DNA of 22,128 nucleotides from Bacteroidales bacterium. GTDB lineage: Bacteria > Bacteroidota > Bacteroidia > Bacteroidales > Muribaculaceae. The stretch covers positions 1 to 22,128 of the forward strand of contig CAAGGJ010000124.1 in assembly GCA_900769345.1 (NCBI GenBank). Direction: 5' to 3'. Under the pieces are notes generated by a model. That model saw nothing but the letters and a program-made list of their open reading frames with translations. It had not been told where the DNA came from and did not search any database. Position 1 is the stretch's first letter. Each line of letters opens with the position of its first letter. This document shows, in pieces, positions 1 through 7,257 of this stretch. A program made the position numbers and the translations under genes.

Positions 1-1667
1 ACAAAAGATCCGGAAATGCGGCCGTCGACACCGGTAAAGAGGGTGTCGGATTTAGCCACTTCCTTGCCATTAGGGTCTTGCAGCTTCACGGTCAGAGCTT
101 TCCCCGCCAATGGTTGCGACGAATCGGGCGTAAGGCGTGTGGCAATCACTGCATAGTGAATGGTTTCGCCTGGGCGGTAAATGGCAAGGTCGGTGAATAC
201 ATCCGCTTTTTCCTTAATTTTATCAGATGCATAACTTTCCATGATAGAGAATACCGGACCGTAAATGTCGCCGCCTTTCTTGAAGCGGTAATACGAGCTG
301 TATTCGCGTTTTTTTTGCGTAACATCTACCTTTCCAGAAGCGTCGGCTGTGCCTATAAGTTGATTCTTGTAATATAGTTGGGCGCCTTCTATCGGCTTTC
401 CTGAATATGCATCTACGGCATAGATTTCGCATTTTCCGTTTTCGAAATAGTTGGAAACTACAAGTCTTGCTATGTCGCTAACTTTAAATTTTTCGCTTGA
501 ACTATGTTTAGAATCACCTTTCGCGTAATCATGTTTGAACGGGGTGGCTATAGAATATATGCCGTAAGGTAAAGGGTCGATGTAGATGGTGGTGTCGCCT
601 TGGAAAGGTGTTTTCCCGTCAAAGTTTAGGTTAATGGTCTTAACCAGTTTCTTGGTGGCTTTATTGCTATCGTCGGAATGGCGATAAATTTCAAGAGAAC
701 TGGCGTTGACGTTGCTATATGAAATGTTTAGCTTGATTTTTGACTTTGAATTTACAAATTCGGCAAATGTGCAATCCACTTTTTTGCTCTCGAGTTGCGA
801 AACTATGTTCTTGATGTCGGGCGCAAATGCAGAATTGGGAAAACGCTCGAGATAATCGCAGAAGATGGGATAGTTCTTGTTTTCCTCAGGCACAACATTT
901 TTTAGCAGGAGTCCGCTTTCTTCAAATTGGGCATATTGGCGATAAAGCATAATGCCGGCATCGCCATTATCTTTGCCGAAAGTGAAGGCGAAGAAATACA
1001 TGTTCTTAATATAGACCGTGGGTGCAATCTCGCCGGTGTGGAAAGAGATCCATTCGTCGAAGTCGGCTTGTGTGAGAGGCGATGAGATGTCATCAAGCAA
1101 TCGTCCGCCTGTCAAGTAGCAGAAATCGAGAAGTGTAGGGTAGAACTTCATATATTTCTCTTCATAGGTTAATACCTTGCCAAATCGTGATAGCGGAGCA
1201 CTTTTAAGGGCTTCCTTATCCTTCAAAGCCAGGGCTACAAGTTGCGAAATTTTATCGGTGAAATCGCCGTAATTCCACTCGGAGATGTCGTCGGGCAGGG
1301 TCTCATGCTTCTGTTCTTTGGGGGGATAGGTGTGTTCGCAATAAGCAAGATATACTTTCGCCTCGAGCAAGGCGTAGAGTGCGGCAAAGTCGGGAGCAGT
1401 CTCGGCTTTGCGATATTTCTCGATGGTGCCAAACACCTCAGGGGCGTTGTCGGCCGAAATCATACTCTCAGCCAGTGTATAGCGAATAACGGCATCGAGC
1501 AAAAGCATTTTCTCGCCGCTTTTCTCCGCCTTTTTGATATCGGCGAGAGCCGTGGTTTTCACATTTTTAGGATACTTGAAATCGGGCTTGGCTTGAGCTT
1601 GTGCTACATTGACCGCCAAAGCTGCAAATAGTGCTAATAGCGCCGAAAGAAAGTTGTTGGGTTTCAT
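1..1667 (-). CDS. Alpha-2-macroglobulin family (MG2-domain) protein, N-terminal part, cut by window edge
   Basis: The frame is open from an ATG at 1665-1667 down to base 1 with no stop, so about 555 N-terminal residues are visible and the rest lies outside. It starts with a signal peptide (MKPNNFLSALLALFAALA, then a likely cut after AQA near residue 26). Residues ~30-250 look like a helical, low-identity region. From ~260 the sequence becomes beta-rich. At residues 493-501 it reads DLAIYRPGE, the hallmark of the macroglobulin MG2 domain (consensus D-R-x-x-Y-R-P-G-E), followed by a further macroglobulin-like strand pattern. Bacterial family members are large periplasmic or envelope-anchored proteins thought to trap proteases. 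Bacteroidetes versions are often near 1800-2000 residues, so most of the gene is missing here. Whether it carries a thioester motif cannot be seen. The 287 bases upstream (1668-1954) are AT-rich and I found no convincing TAnnTTTG promoter in them. Confidence 0.85.
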   Translation of the reverse strand, partial: MKPNNFLSALLALFAALAVNVAQAQAKPDFKYPKNVKTTALADIKKAEKSGEKMLLLDAVIRYTLAESMISADNAPEVFGTIEKYRKAETAPDFAALYALLEAKVYLAYCEHTYPPKEQKHETLPDDISEWNYGDFTDKISQLVALALKDKEALKSAPLSRFGKVLTYEEKYMKFYPTLLDFCYLTGGRLLDDISSPLTQADFDEWISFHTGEIAPTVYIKNMYFFAFTFGKDNGDAGIMLYRQYAQFEESGLLLKNVVPEENKNYPIFCDYLERFPNSAFAPDIKNIVSQLESKKVDCTFAEFVNSKSKIKLNISYSNVNASSLEIYRHSDDSNKATKKLVKTINLNFDGKTPFQGDTTIYIDPLPYGIYSIATPFKHDYAKGDSKHSSSEKFKVSDIARLVVSNYFENGKCEIYAVDAYSGKPIEGAQLYYKNQLIGTADASGKVDVTQKKREYSSYYRFKKGGDIYGPVFSIMESYASDKIKEKADVFTDLAIYRPGETIHYAVIATRLTPDSSQPLAGKALTVKLQDPNGKEVAKSDTLFTGVDGRISGSF

Positions 1668-1954
1668 AAGCCTATTGTAGTGTATGTTATTGTTATTCTG
1701 ATGATTATTGCTACTCTAAATAAATCGGCATTTGTCGAAATAATAATATTAAATAAAATGCCCCATAATATCATAACATCGTTGATGTAACTCAAGTTTT
1801 TTGTTAGGATTATTATGGGACAATTATCTTCCTTTATTAGGAATGGAGAAAGGAGGGGATGAGCTTGTTTTGGGCTTTGAATAGTTAGTTTTTGTTTACT
1901 TTATTGGAGCTTTATGCCTTGCCTTTCGCGGCAAAGTATATAACTGTTTTTGAA

Positions 1955-2425
1955 TTATTGTTTTTTACGCGATGATTTTGTGGAAATGATACTCTTAGCG
2001 AAGCGCGTTTCGGCGCGTTTGAGCAAGAATAATTGCCTTTTAGAGAGGATTTGAGAAAATTGCTTAAAATAGTCGGCTTCTATTTTGGCAACTACAGCTG
2101 CGGCGTTCACCATAGCTTCGGCTGCGAGGCTGTATTCGAGGTCGCTTACTTCGTCTTTCGAATTGGTAATTTTTGCTTCGAGGTCGCGCACCTCTTTGTT
2201 GGCGCGCATTATTTCGTCCTCCATTTTTTGATAAAGGGGCAGGAATTGGGCTTGCTGATCTTTGGTGAGTTCCACTTCCTGAATGAGCATATCGTATTTA
2301 TATTCTCTCACGCCCTTCAACCATTCGGTTTGTCCGGGTCGCGAAGATGAACGCTTTTGCTGGGCTGCCGTCGGTAGCGCCAAAGCAATAGCGGTGAGGG
2401 CAATTATTAGGTGTGATGCTTTCAT
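1955..2425 (-). CDS. Small periplasmic Spy/CpxP-like helical protein
   Basis: A 156-residue protein with a signal peptide (MKASHLIIALTAIALALPTAAQ, cut near residue 21-22) followed by an all-helical, highly charged mature region. Residues ~52-62 read ELTKDQQAQFL, which resembles the LTxxQ motif of Spy/CpxP-type periplasmic chaperones. The helices at ~63-130 are rich in Glu, Lys and Ala, and the tail is basic (SSRKKQ). It is the last gene of a three-gene unit after an ECF sigma factor and a probable anti-sigma protein, 47 bases downstream of the latter. That position suggests an envelope-stress output or sensor. The family assignment rests on the pattern, not on a search; it could also be a Bacteroidales-specific periplasmic protein of unknown role. 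Confidence 0.7.
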   Translation of the reverse strand: MKASHLIIALTAIALALPTAAQQKRSSSRPGQTEWLKGVREYKYDMLIQEVELTKDQQAQFLPLYQKMEDEIMRANKEVRDLEAKITNSKDEVSDLEYSLAAEAMVNAAAVVAKIEADYFKQFSQILSKRQLFLLKRAETRFAKSIISTKSSRKKQ

Positions 2426-2472
2426 TTCGATGCCGTTTAGGTGGTTCGTTGAAAAAATGAGGTTAACAACAA

Positions 2473-2880
2473 TTATTTACTTTCATCAGAGTCTAACACT
2501 ACGATTCCCGATTGCTCGGCGTCGACGCTATCTTCGTAGGTGAGGACATCGTATTCGTCGAAACCGCCGTATATCATCAAATCGTCGATATTCCTTTCGT
2601 CGTCGAGGCCGTTGACTATAGCTTGCACTTGAGTTTTGGCACTTCCGGCACCACTCATATCGTTGAATATGCGCATAGTGCACCAAAGGCCGGCAAACAT
2701 AGCAGCCAGGTAGACATAAGGTCGCACTCTCAGCCACAGCGATGGCTTCAACTGAGGTGTGATGTTAGGCTCGGGGAGCGATTCCATCAATTTCTTGTTG
2801 AAATCGGCAAAATAATTGTCGGGAACCTTAAACCCGGCGTCTTTGCCCAATTTTGATAATATGTCTGATTCCTGTTTCAT
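2473..2880 (-). CDS. Probable anti-sigma factor-like single-pass membrane protein
   Basis: A 135-residue protein. The N-terminal cytoplasmic part contains VPDNYFADF at residues 19-27, a motif (VPxxYFxxF) that in Bacteroidetes recurs in small membrane proteins encoded directly after ECF sigma genes. One membrane segment lies at ~53-70 (YVYLAAMFAGLWC), preceded by basic residues, which fits an N-in orientation. The C-terminal ~65 residues are strongly acidic (many D and E) and would be periplasmic. It begins 32 bases after the sigma gene stop, so the two are probably co-transcribed. By analogy it would hold the sigma factor inactive at the membrane. No zinc-binding ZAS motif (HxxxCxxC) is visible, so the anti-sigma role is inferred from position and topology only. 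Confidence 0.65.
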   Translation of the reverse strand: MKQESDILSKLGKDAGFKVPDNYFADFNKKLMESLPEPNITPQLKPSLWLRVRPYVYLAAMFAGLWCTMRIFNDMSGAGSAKTQVQAIVNGLDDERNIDDLMIYGGFDEYDVLTYEDSVDAEQSGIVVLDSDESK

Positions 2881-2912
2881 TCGCTTGTTTGACTAATGAA
2901 TCATAAAAAGGT

Positions 2913-3470
2913 TTAATCACATTCCTCAAAAAAAGTTTCGATTTTTTTCAGAGCATGGTGGTAACTTGCTTTGAGTGCGCCTACCGATGTGCCGAGTATT
3001 TCGGAGATGTCTTCGTACTTCATCTCGTCGTAGTAGCGCATATTGAACGCCAGACGCTGCTTTTCGGGGAGGCTATTGATGGCTCGTTGCAGTTTTTTCT
3101 GCACTTCGTCGCCATCGAAGTAGGGGTCGGCTTCGATGTTGTTGAGCAGGAACGAGTCGTCGTCGGCTGAGGCTTCATTGCGTGCTCGTTCTTTGTTGAT
3201 GAAGGTTATCGACTCATTGATGGCTATCTTGTAGAGCCATGTTGAGAGTTTTGCCGAGCCACGGAAATTGTCGATATTGCTCCACGCCTTGAGAAATACG
3301 TTTTGCATAATATCGTTGGCATCATCGTGGTTGAACACCATACGACGAATCTGCCAATAGATGCCTTGCGAATATTTCTCTACGATTTTCGCAAAGGCAG
3401 CTTGGCATTGCTTCGGGTCGTGAAGCTGCTCTATCAGTTGCTCTTCGTTGTATGTTTCGTTCGATGCCAT
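2913..3470 (-). CDS. ECF-type RNA polymerase sigma-70 factor
   Basis: At 185 residues it has the normal length for a group 4 (ECF) sigma factor. Region 2 spans ~residues 25-95, with the core-binding and -10 recognition helices around DDANDIMQNVFLKAWSNI and the sequence STWLYKIAINESI. Region 4 spans ~130-182, with SLPEKQRLAFNMRYYDEM followed by a helix-turn-helix (YEDISEILGTSVGALKASYH). The protein would direct core polymerase to a small regulon and is likely autoregulated. It leads the unit with the membrane protein at 2473-2880 and the Spy-like protein at 1955-2425, an arrangement typical of envelope-stress switches. The upstream region 3471-3600 holds repeated CTAAACTT elements and a 12-bp palindrome that could be its control sites. 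Confidence 0.93.
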   Translation of the reverse strand: MASNETYNEEQLIEQLHDPKQCQAAFAKIVEKYSQGIYWQIRRMVFNHDDANDIMQNVFLKAWSNIDNFRGSAKLSTWLYKIAINESITFINKERARNEASADDDSFLLNNIEADPYFDGDEVQKKLQRAINSLPEKQRLAFNMRYYDEMKYEDISEILGTSVGALKASYHHALKKIETFFEECD

Positions 3471-3504
3471 TTAATGTGATTTAAAAAATTTTTGCTAAGA
3501 TAGT

Positions 3505-3534
3505 CTAAACTTTTTAGATATTAAAACTAAACTT
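3505..3534. promoter_or_regulatory. Two direct repeats CTAAACTT, 22 bp apart, upstream of the sigma gene
   Basis: CTAAACTT occurs at 3505-3512 and again at 3527-3534. The repeat period of 22 bp is about two helical turns. The first copy is also part of a short inverted repeat (CTAAA-ctt-TTTAG, 3505-3517). The elements lie 35-64 bases upstream of the ECF sigma start, where a promoter or operator would sit. Function is inferred from location; in AT-rich DNA such repeats can occur by chance. Confidence 0.3.
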
Positions 3535-3573
3535 CGGCAAAATGGTGCATGGGACTTCATTTTTTTGCTATAT

Positions 3574-3585
3574 GGGTGTACACCC
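3574..3585. promoter_or_regulatory. 12-bp perfect palindrome GGGTGTACACCC
   Basis: A perfect GC-containing palindrome in otherwise AT-rich intergenic DNA, about 105 bases upstream of the ECF sigma start and 20 bases beyond the terminator hairpin of the lipoprotein gene. Its symmetry fits a dimeric DNA-binding protein. No regulator is known from the window. Confidence 0.3.
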
Positions 3586-3604
3586 TATGTGCGAAAATAC
3601 ATAT

Positions 3605-3638
3605 CAAGCCGATAACACTGATTTGCGTTATCGGCTTG
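3605..3638 (-). terminator. Hairpin terminator after the lipoprotein/TonB receptor unit
   Basis: A perfect 12-bp inverted repeat, CAAGCCGATAAC (3605-3616) and GTTATCGGCTTG (3627-3638), with a 10-nt loop. It begins 37 bases after the stop of the lipoprotein gene read on the minus strand. The bases that follow on that strand (ATATGTATTTT) are a modest U-rich stretch. It separates the receptor/lipoprotein unit from the sigma-factor unit. Confidence 0.75.
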
Positions 3639-3675
3639 GATAGATGAGTCCGCGTTGATGCGGCGAGTGTGATTA

Positions 3676-4512
3676 TTATTCTTCAGAACCACGGAATGTT
3701 ATGTCGCCCTCGCAGTTGCAAGTCATGCCCATGCAGTTGAACATACCATCGAATCGACCTTGTGCGATGCGCAGGTTGAGGGCGAGGTTGGTGATTTTGC
3801 GGTTTTCCATAGGCACACCGGCACTGGTGGGAATTATTTCATCGGCTGCTACTGTGTAACCATCGCCGGTGGCTTTGATGGCTACATCGGGGATGGTGAT
3901 TTCTGATAGCACGGGCGCTTGTTCGATAAACTTGATGCCGTTGATTACGATAGTAGCGACATTCTTGTCGGGGTCGATTTTGAAAGTGTACACTGCATCT
4001 TTGCAAGTATAGGCTCCCATAGGTGATGAAGTTACAGTAGAAGTCTTGTGGTGAACTATCGAACCGAGCGATGCGAAATAGATGTGGCTATCCACGGTGC
4101 ACGAGATGAGTATGTTTTCGTGCTCACCCGAAGTTGGGCCGGTGATTTGAATCTTGGCATTGAGGTTTTGCACATTGAAGCCGAGTGAGTTGCCTGAGGC
4201 ATCTTTGGCGGCTGCCGAACTGCTTTGAAGAACATAGCCTTCGTTGTTATTGATGCTATATGAGAGGTCGGTAAACAATACGTCCTTCCAGGCGCCGTTC
4301 ACCAACATTGGGATGGTGAGGTCGGCATGGGCGTTAGGACTGTAGAGTTTTACTGTTACGCGGCCCTTTTGAGTTACCATTTCGCCGTTTACATTTTGGT
4401 GTGCAATCACTTGGTTGCCAAATGTTTGATACTGTTCGGGATCGTCACCGCACGATGTGGTGCTTATCGCCAATGCGATTACTGCAAATGCAGTGAAAAG
4501 TTTCTTAATCAT
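3676..4512 (-). CDS. Lipoprotein, probably surface-exposed, with Cys/Met-rich C-terminus
   Basis: A 278-residue protein. The N-terminus is a type II (lipoprotein) signal with a lipobox ending in STTSC, so Cys21 would be lipidated. The next residues, GDDPE, are acidic, as in the Bacteroidetes lipoprotein export signal that sends lipoproteins to the cell surface. The rest is predicted mostly beta (alternating hydrophobic residues, many Thr/Val/Ile) in two similar-sized halves, ~25-150 and ~155-278. The second half, from about SEITIPDVAIKATGDGY on, resembles calycin-like beta-barrel domains of Bacteroidetes, but I am not certain of this. The C-terminus has Cys260, Met261, Met263, Cys265 and Cys267 within eight residues (CMGMTCNC). 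It lies 41 bases downstream of the TonB receptor gene, so it is probably its partner protein for ligand capture. The ligand is not identifiable. Confidence 0.8.
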   Translation of the reverse strand: MIKKLFTAFAVIALAISTTSCGDDPEQYQTFGNQVIAHQNVNGEMVTQKGRVTVKLYSPNAHADLTIPMLVNGAWKDVLFTDLSYSINNNEGYVLQSSSAAAKDASGNSLGFNVQNLNAKIQITGPTSGEHENILISCTVDSHIYFASLGSIVHHKTSTVTSSPMGAYTCKDAVYTFKIDPDKNVATIVINGIKFIEQAPVLSEITIPDVAIKATGDGYTVAADEIIPTSAGVPMENRKITNLALNLRIAQGRFDGMFNCMGMTCNCEGDITFRGSEE

Positions 4513-4553
4513 AATGTTTTGTTTGTTGTTTTATTTGTGTTTAATAATAATTT

Positions 4554-6809
4554 TCAAAAATAGCAGCGCAGTGTGGCGCCAAATTGGCGAGGACGGCCTT
4601 GCTGAAGGAATCCGTGGCCTATCGACACGAAATAGAAGGTGCTGTAGCTGCTGTCGGTGAGGTTTTTGCCCCAAAGGTCGAGCGAATAGTGGCGGCCTTC
4701 AAGGCGCACTTGAGCGCCGAGTAGGGCATACATGTCCTGCTTATTGATGTTTGCCTCGTCCCAATAGATGTCGCCAGTGGCTTTTACGTTGACGTTGAGC
4801 GAGATGCGGCGCACATAGTCGTTGCGGAGCGCGAAGGTGTAGTAGGCTTCGCCATAGATGGTGTTCTTGGGCGCGTATGGCAGGGTTTTATCTTTCATGT
4901 CATGCTGGCCATTGTTGTATTCCACGAAACGCGCATCGGTGAATCCGTAGCTTCCAGCCACTCCGAAGGCATCGGTGATGGCGGCACGAAGGCTCACTTC
5001 GGCACCCATGCTGCGCGATTTGCCGGCGTTGGTCATTATGCGGCCTGTAGTGGTGCCGTCGGGGAACACGGTGAGCTGCTGGTCGGTGCAACTGATGTAA
5101 AATAGCGAAATATCCGATGAAATTCGGGCATCGCGCGACTCTAAATGCGCACCCACTTCGTAGGTCCACGCCTTTTCGGGTTTGTAGCCCACTATCTCGT
5201 CCACGTCGTAGTTCATGCCTATGCCCATCATGCCCATGATGCGCTGCTGAAGCACATCGGAGAACATCTGCGTGTTGTAGCCGCCTGCCTTGTAACCCTT
5301 TGCCACCGAGGTATAAACGCTCGACTTGCCCAGCGATGTTATGGCGTAGTTTACCGAGAATTTCGGCAGCAGTTGGAAGAACGATTTGCTCAGGTCGCTG
5401 CGGTCGTCGATATTTATGTCGTCGTGACGAAAAAGTTCGGATTTCCCGTCGGGAAGTAGGTGCATAATGCTGTAGCCGGTGTTGCTGAAACTGTGCGAAC
5501 GGAGTCCGCAATGCTCCCAGTCGCCACGCAGTCCCAAGGTGAAAGTAAAGTCGCCGAGGCGATATTCCGACTGGTGATAGAGCGCCAAGCCATAGTTTGG
5601 CATGGTGAATTCGCTGCCGAGCACAAATTGGCGCGAATCCCACACGATGGGATAGGTGGGGTTGGCGTTGTTGCGCTTCTGCTCGATTAGGCTGGCGATG
5701 CCGTAATCGTTGAAGGTAACTGGCGCATCCATGTGGGCGTGACGGTAGAAGCCGAAGAATCCGCCCAGCCAGCTATATCGGCTGCCTACCGAGCCGCGGG
5801 CGATGATGTCCTCGGTAATCGAGAACTCGCGATTGGCTTGGGTTAGAGTGAAATAGTCGAGCGGCAGAAAGTCTTGGTCGAGGGTCATATTGTCGTCGCT
5901 ATATTGAAGGCTTGTAACACCCGAAATGCTGAAATTTTCCCGATTAAACCGCACTGTCAAGCCGTCGCTGATGGCTATTCGGCGATAGAAGCAGGTGTCG
6001 TTGTAGCTGATGCTGCCCGAGTCGATGTAGCGGTAAGGGTAGCCGCCTTGACGCACCACCGAGATGGCAGCCACATTCTCGAGCATCCACTCGCCGCCCG
6101 GGTGATATTGCACCTTGAGGCGAGCACCAGTCTGGCGTTCCCAGTCGCAATTTTCGCCGTTGAATTCGTTGGTGTAGAATCCGTCGGTAGAGAAGTACTG
6201 TGCCGATGCCGACACTCCGAGATAAGGCTTAACCTTGGCATAGTGTCCGGCCGAAACCTTGAACGAATTGGCAGAGCCATATTCAGCCATCAGGCGAGTG
6301 CCTTGATAAGAGAGCGGCGACAAGGTGTAGAGGTTGATGACTCCGCCCATGGTGTTGCGGCCAAAGAGAGAGCTCTGCGGGCCGTTAATCATCTCGATGC
6401 GGCTCACGTCGGCAAGGTCGAAGTCGAAATTGTTCTTATTGAGGATGGGCACATTATCTACATTCAGGCCCACGGCGGGCTGGTCGATGCGCGAGCCGAG
6501 GCCGCGCACATAGATGGTGGAAGTGATGCGCGATCCGTAGTCGGGGATGTGAATGTTTGGGGCGATTTCGCTTGCCGATTTGGCAGAAAACAGGTGTTTC
6601 TGCTCAGCCTCGCGGCGGTCGATGACAACAGCCGACACCGACTGGTGCTTGATGTCGCTTCCCTGCTTGATGGCAGTGATGGAAATCTCGTCGAGCGACA
6701 TCACGGTATCGATATCGGCGGCATTAACATTGTCGGCAAAAGCAGCCGAACATCCGCCCAGAGCCACTGCGGCGGCAAAAATAGCTTTAAATAGTGCATT
6801 GTCTCTCAT
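4554..6809 (-). CDS. TonB-dependent outer-membrane receptor
   Basis: A 751-residue protein from the chosen start. The ATG at 6807-6809 is preferred because it gives a compact signal peptide (MRDNALFKAIFAAAVALGG, cut near AFA) and leaves an upstream inverted repeat in non-coding DNA. An in-frame ATG at 6843-6845 would add 12 residues. After the signal comes a TonB-box-like stretch (TVMSLDEISITA), then the plug domain to ~residue 160 with the typical features YVRGLGSR, GLNVDNVPI and IEMINGPQSSLFGRNTMGG. The remaining ~590 residues form the 22-stranded barrel and end in Phe (ATLRCYF). The N-terminal CarboxypepD-like domain of SusC-type receptors is absent, so this is a classical siderophore/cofactor/metal-type transporter rather than a glycan importer. 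The substrate is unknown. It is followed by the lipoprotein gene after 41 bases. Confidence 0.93.
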   Translation of the reverse strand: MRDNALFKAIFAAAVALGGCSAAFADNVNAADIDTVMSLDEISITAIKQGSDIKHQSVSAVVIDRREAEQKHLFSAKSASEIAPNIHIPDYGSRITSTIYVRGLGSRIDQPAVGLNVDNVPILNKNNFDFDLADVSRIEMINGPQSSLFGRNTMGGVINLYTLSPLSYQGTRLMAEYGSANSFKVSAGHYAKVKPYLGVSASAQYFSTDGFYTNEFNGENCDWERQTGARLKVQYHPGGEWMLENVAAISVVRQGGYPYRYIDSGSISYNDTCFYRRIAISDGLTVRFNRENFSISGVTSLQYSDDNMTLDQDFLPLDYFTLTQANREFSITEDIIARGSVGSRYSWLGGFFGFYRHAHMDAPVTFNDYGIASLIEQKRNNANPTYPIVWDSRQFVLGSEFTMPNYGLALYHQSEYRLGDFTFTLGLRGDWEHCGLRSHSFSNTGYSIMHLLPDGKSELFRHDDINIDDRSDLSKSFFQLLPKFSVNYAITSLGKSSVYTSVAKGYKAGGYNTQMFSDVLQQRIMGMMGIGMNYDVDEIVGYKPEKAWTYEVGAHLESRDARISSDISLFYISCTDQQLTVFPDGTTTGRIMTNAGKSRSMGAEVSLRAAITDAFGVAGSYGFTDARFVEYNNGQHDMKDKTLPYAPKNTIYGEAYYTFALRNDYVRRISLNVNVKATGDIYWDEANINKQDMYALLGAQVRLEGRHYSLDLWGKNLTDSSYSTFYFVSIGHGFLQQGRPRQFGATLRCYF

Positions 6810-6844
6810 AGTGGCAAAGTTATTGACAAAAATCAAGCGATGCA

Positions 6845-6873
6845 ATCACTAATTGTTGTGATATTTTAGTGAT
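6845..6873. promoter_or_regulatory. 8-bp perfect inverted repeat upstream of the TonB receptor gene
   Basis: ATCACTAA (6845-6852) and TTAGTGAT (6866-6873) are perfect inverted arms with a 13-base spacer, 36-64 bases upstream of the preferred receptor start. A third GTGAT lies inside the spacer region (6858-6862). The arm centres are 21 bp apart, two helical turns, as expected for a dimeric repressor operator. It could also form an RNA hairpin in the receptor mRNA leader. Confidence 0.4.
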
Positions 6874-6922
6874 ATGGCTTAAGGTTCGCCAAGAGTGTTC
6901 TAAAATGAAGGCGGTTTTACTT

Positions 6923-6942
6923 GCAAAATGCCAGCAAAATGC
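6923..6942. repeat. Tandem GCAAAATGC repeat with 11-bp period
   Basis: GCAAAATGC occurs at 6923-6931 and 6934-6942, one helical turn apart, on the same DNA face. It lies 114-133 bases upstream of the TonB receptor start and ~80 bases upstream of the nuo promoter. It may be an activator or repressor site for either side; no direct evidence distinguishes them. Confidence 0.3.
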
Positions 6943-7019
6943 AGAATAAACAGCACGAAATCACCGAAATAGCCCCTCAAGTTGTTGATAACTTTTAATT
7001 ATTAAAAAAACAGATTTTA

Positions 7020-7050
7020 ATTGTTTAGCAAAAAGATTTTTGTATCTTTG
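7020..7050 (+). promoter_or_regulatory. Bacteroidetes-type promoter for the nuo-atp cluster
   Basis: TATCTTTG at 7043-7050 is a perfect match to the Bacteroidetes -7 consensus TAnnTTTG. ATTG at 7020-7023, 19 bases upstream, matches three of four bases of the -33 element TTTG. The predicted transcription start is about 7056-7058, leaving a leader of ~295 nt before nuoA. No other match to this consensus was seen between here and nuoA. Confidence 0.8.
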
Positions 7051-7059
7051 TGGTGAAAA

Positions 7060-7073
7060 AATTATGCATAATT
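7060..7073. promoter_or_regulatory. 14-bp perfect palindrome at the predicted transcription start
   Basis: AATTATGCATAATT is perfectly symmetric over 14 bases. It begins about 10 bases after the -7 box, at or just past the predicted +1. A protein bound here would block initiation or early elongation, so it is a good repressor-site candidate for the respiratory cluster. Confidence 0.4.
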
Positions 7074-7134
7074 GTCGCTGATGAGGCTGTAGCTATTGTA
7101 AGTAGTTGCTCATCAGTGTAGTAAAGCCTTTTAT

Positions 7135-7257
7135 ATGAAGTTAAGAGCAATAACTGAAATCATGGAACGTTGTGAATGCCAAATGGCGTTTACAAGCATT
7201 TGCCGTATTATGGCGATTCATGAGGGCTTGGCTAAACAAACTAAAACGGAGAACTGA
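7135..7257 (+). CDS. Putative 40-residue small ORF in the nuo leader
   Basis: The ORF begins at ATG 7135-7137 and ends at TGA 7255-7257. It encodes 40 residues, with three Cys (CEC and SIC) and several basic residues, and no clear signal peptide or membrane segment. An in-frame TAA at 7099-7101 lies upstream, so it is self-contained. No Shine-Dalgarno sequence precedes it, but that is normal here. Its stop codon overlaps the left arm of the terminator-like hairpin at 7255-7300 and overlaps by one base an ATG at 7257 in frame with nuoA (TGATG). It could be a regulatory leader peptide. It may equally be a chance ORF; nothing in the sequence proves translation. Confidence 0.3.
   Translation: MKLRAITEIMERCECQMAFTSICRIMAIHEGLAKQTKTEN

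Noticed and set aside
1919..1934. Short TTGCC/GGCAA hairpin downstream of the Spy-like gene
   Set aside because: Only five base pairs and no U-tract on the minus strand; too weak to call a terminator.
5874..6794. 306-residue open frame antisense to the TonB receptor
   Set aside because: The receptor frame has a signal peptide, plug and barrel motifs over the same bases; the antisense product has no recognisable features.
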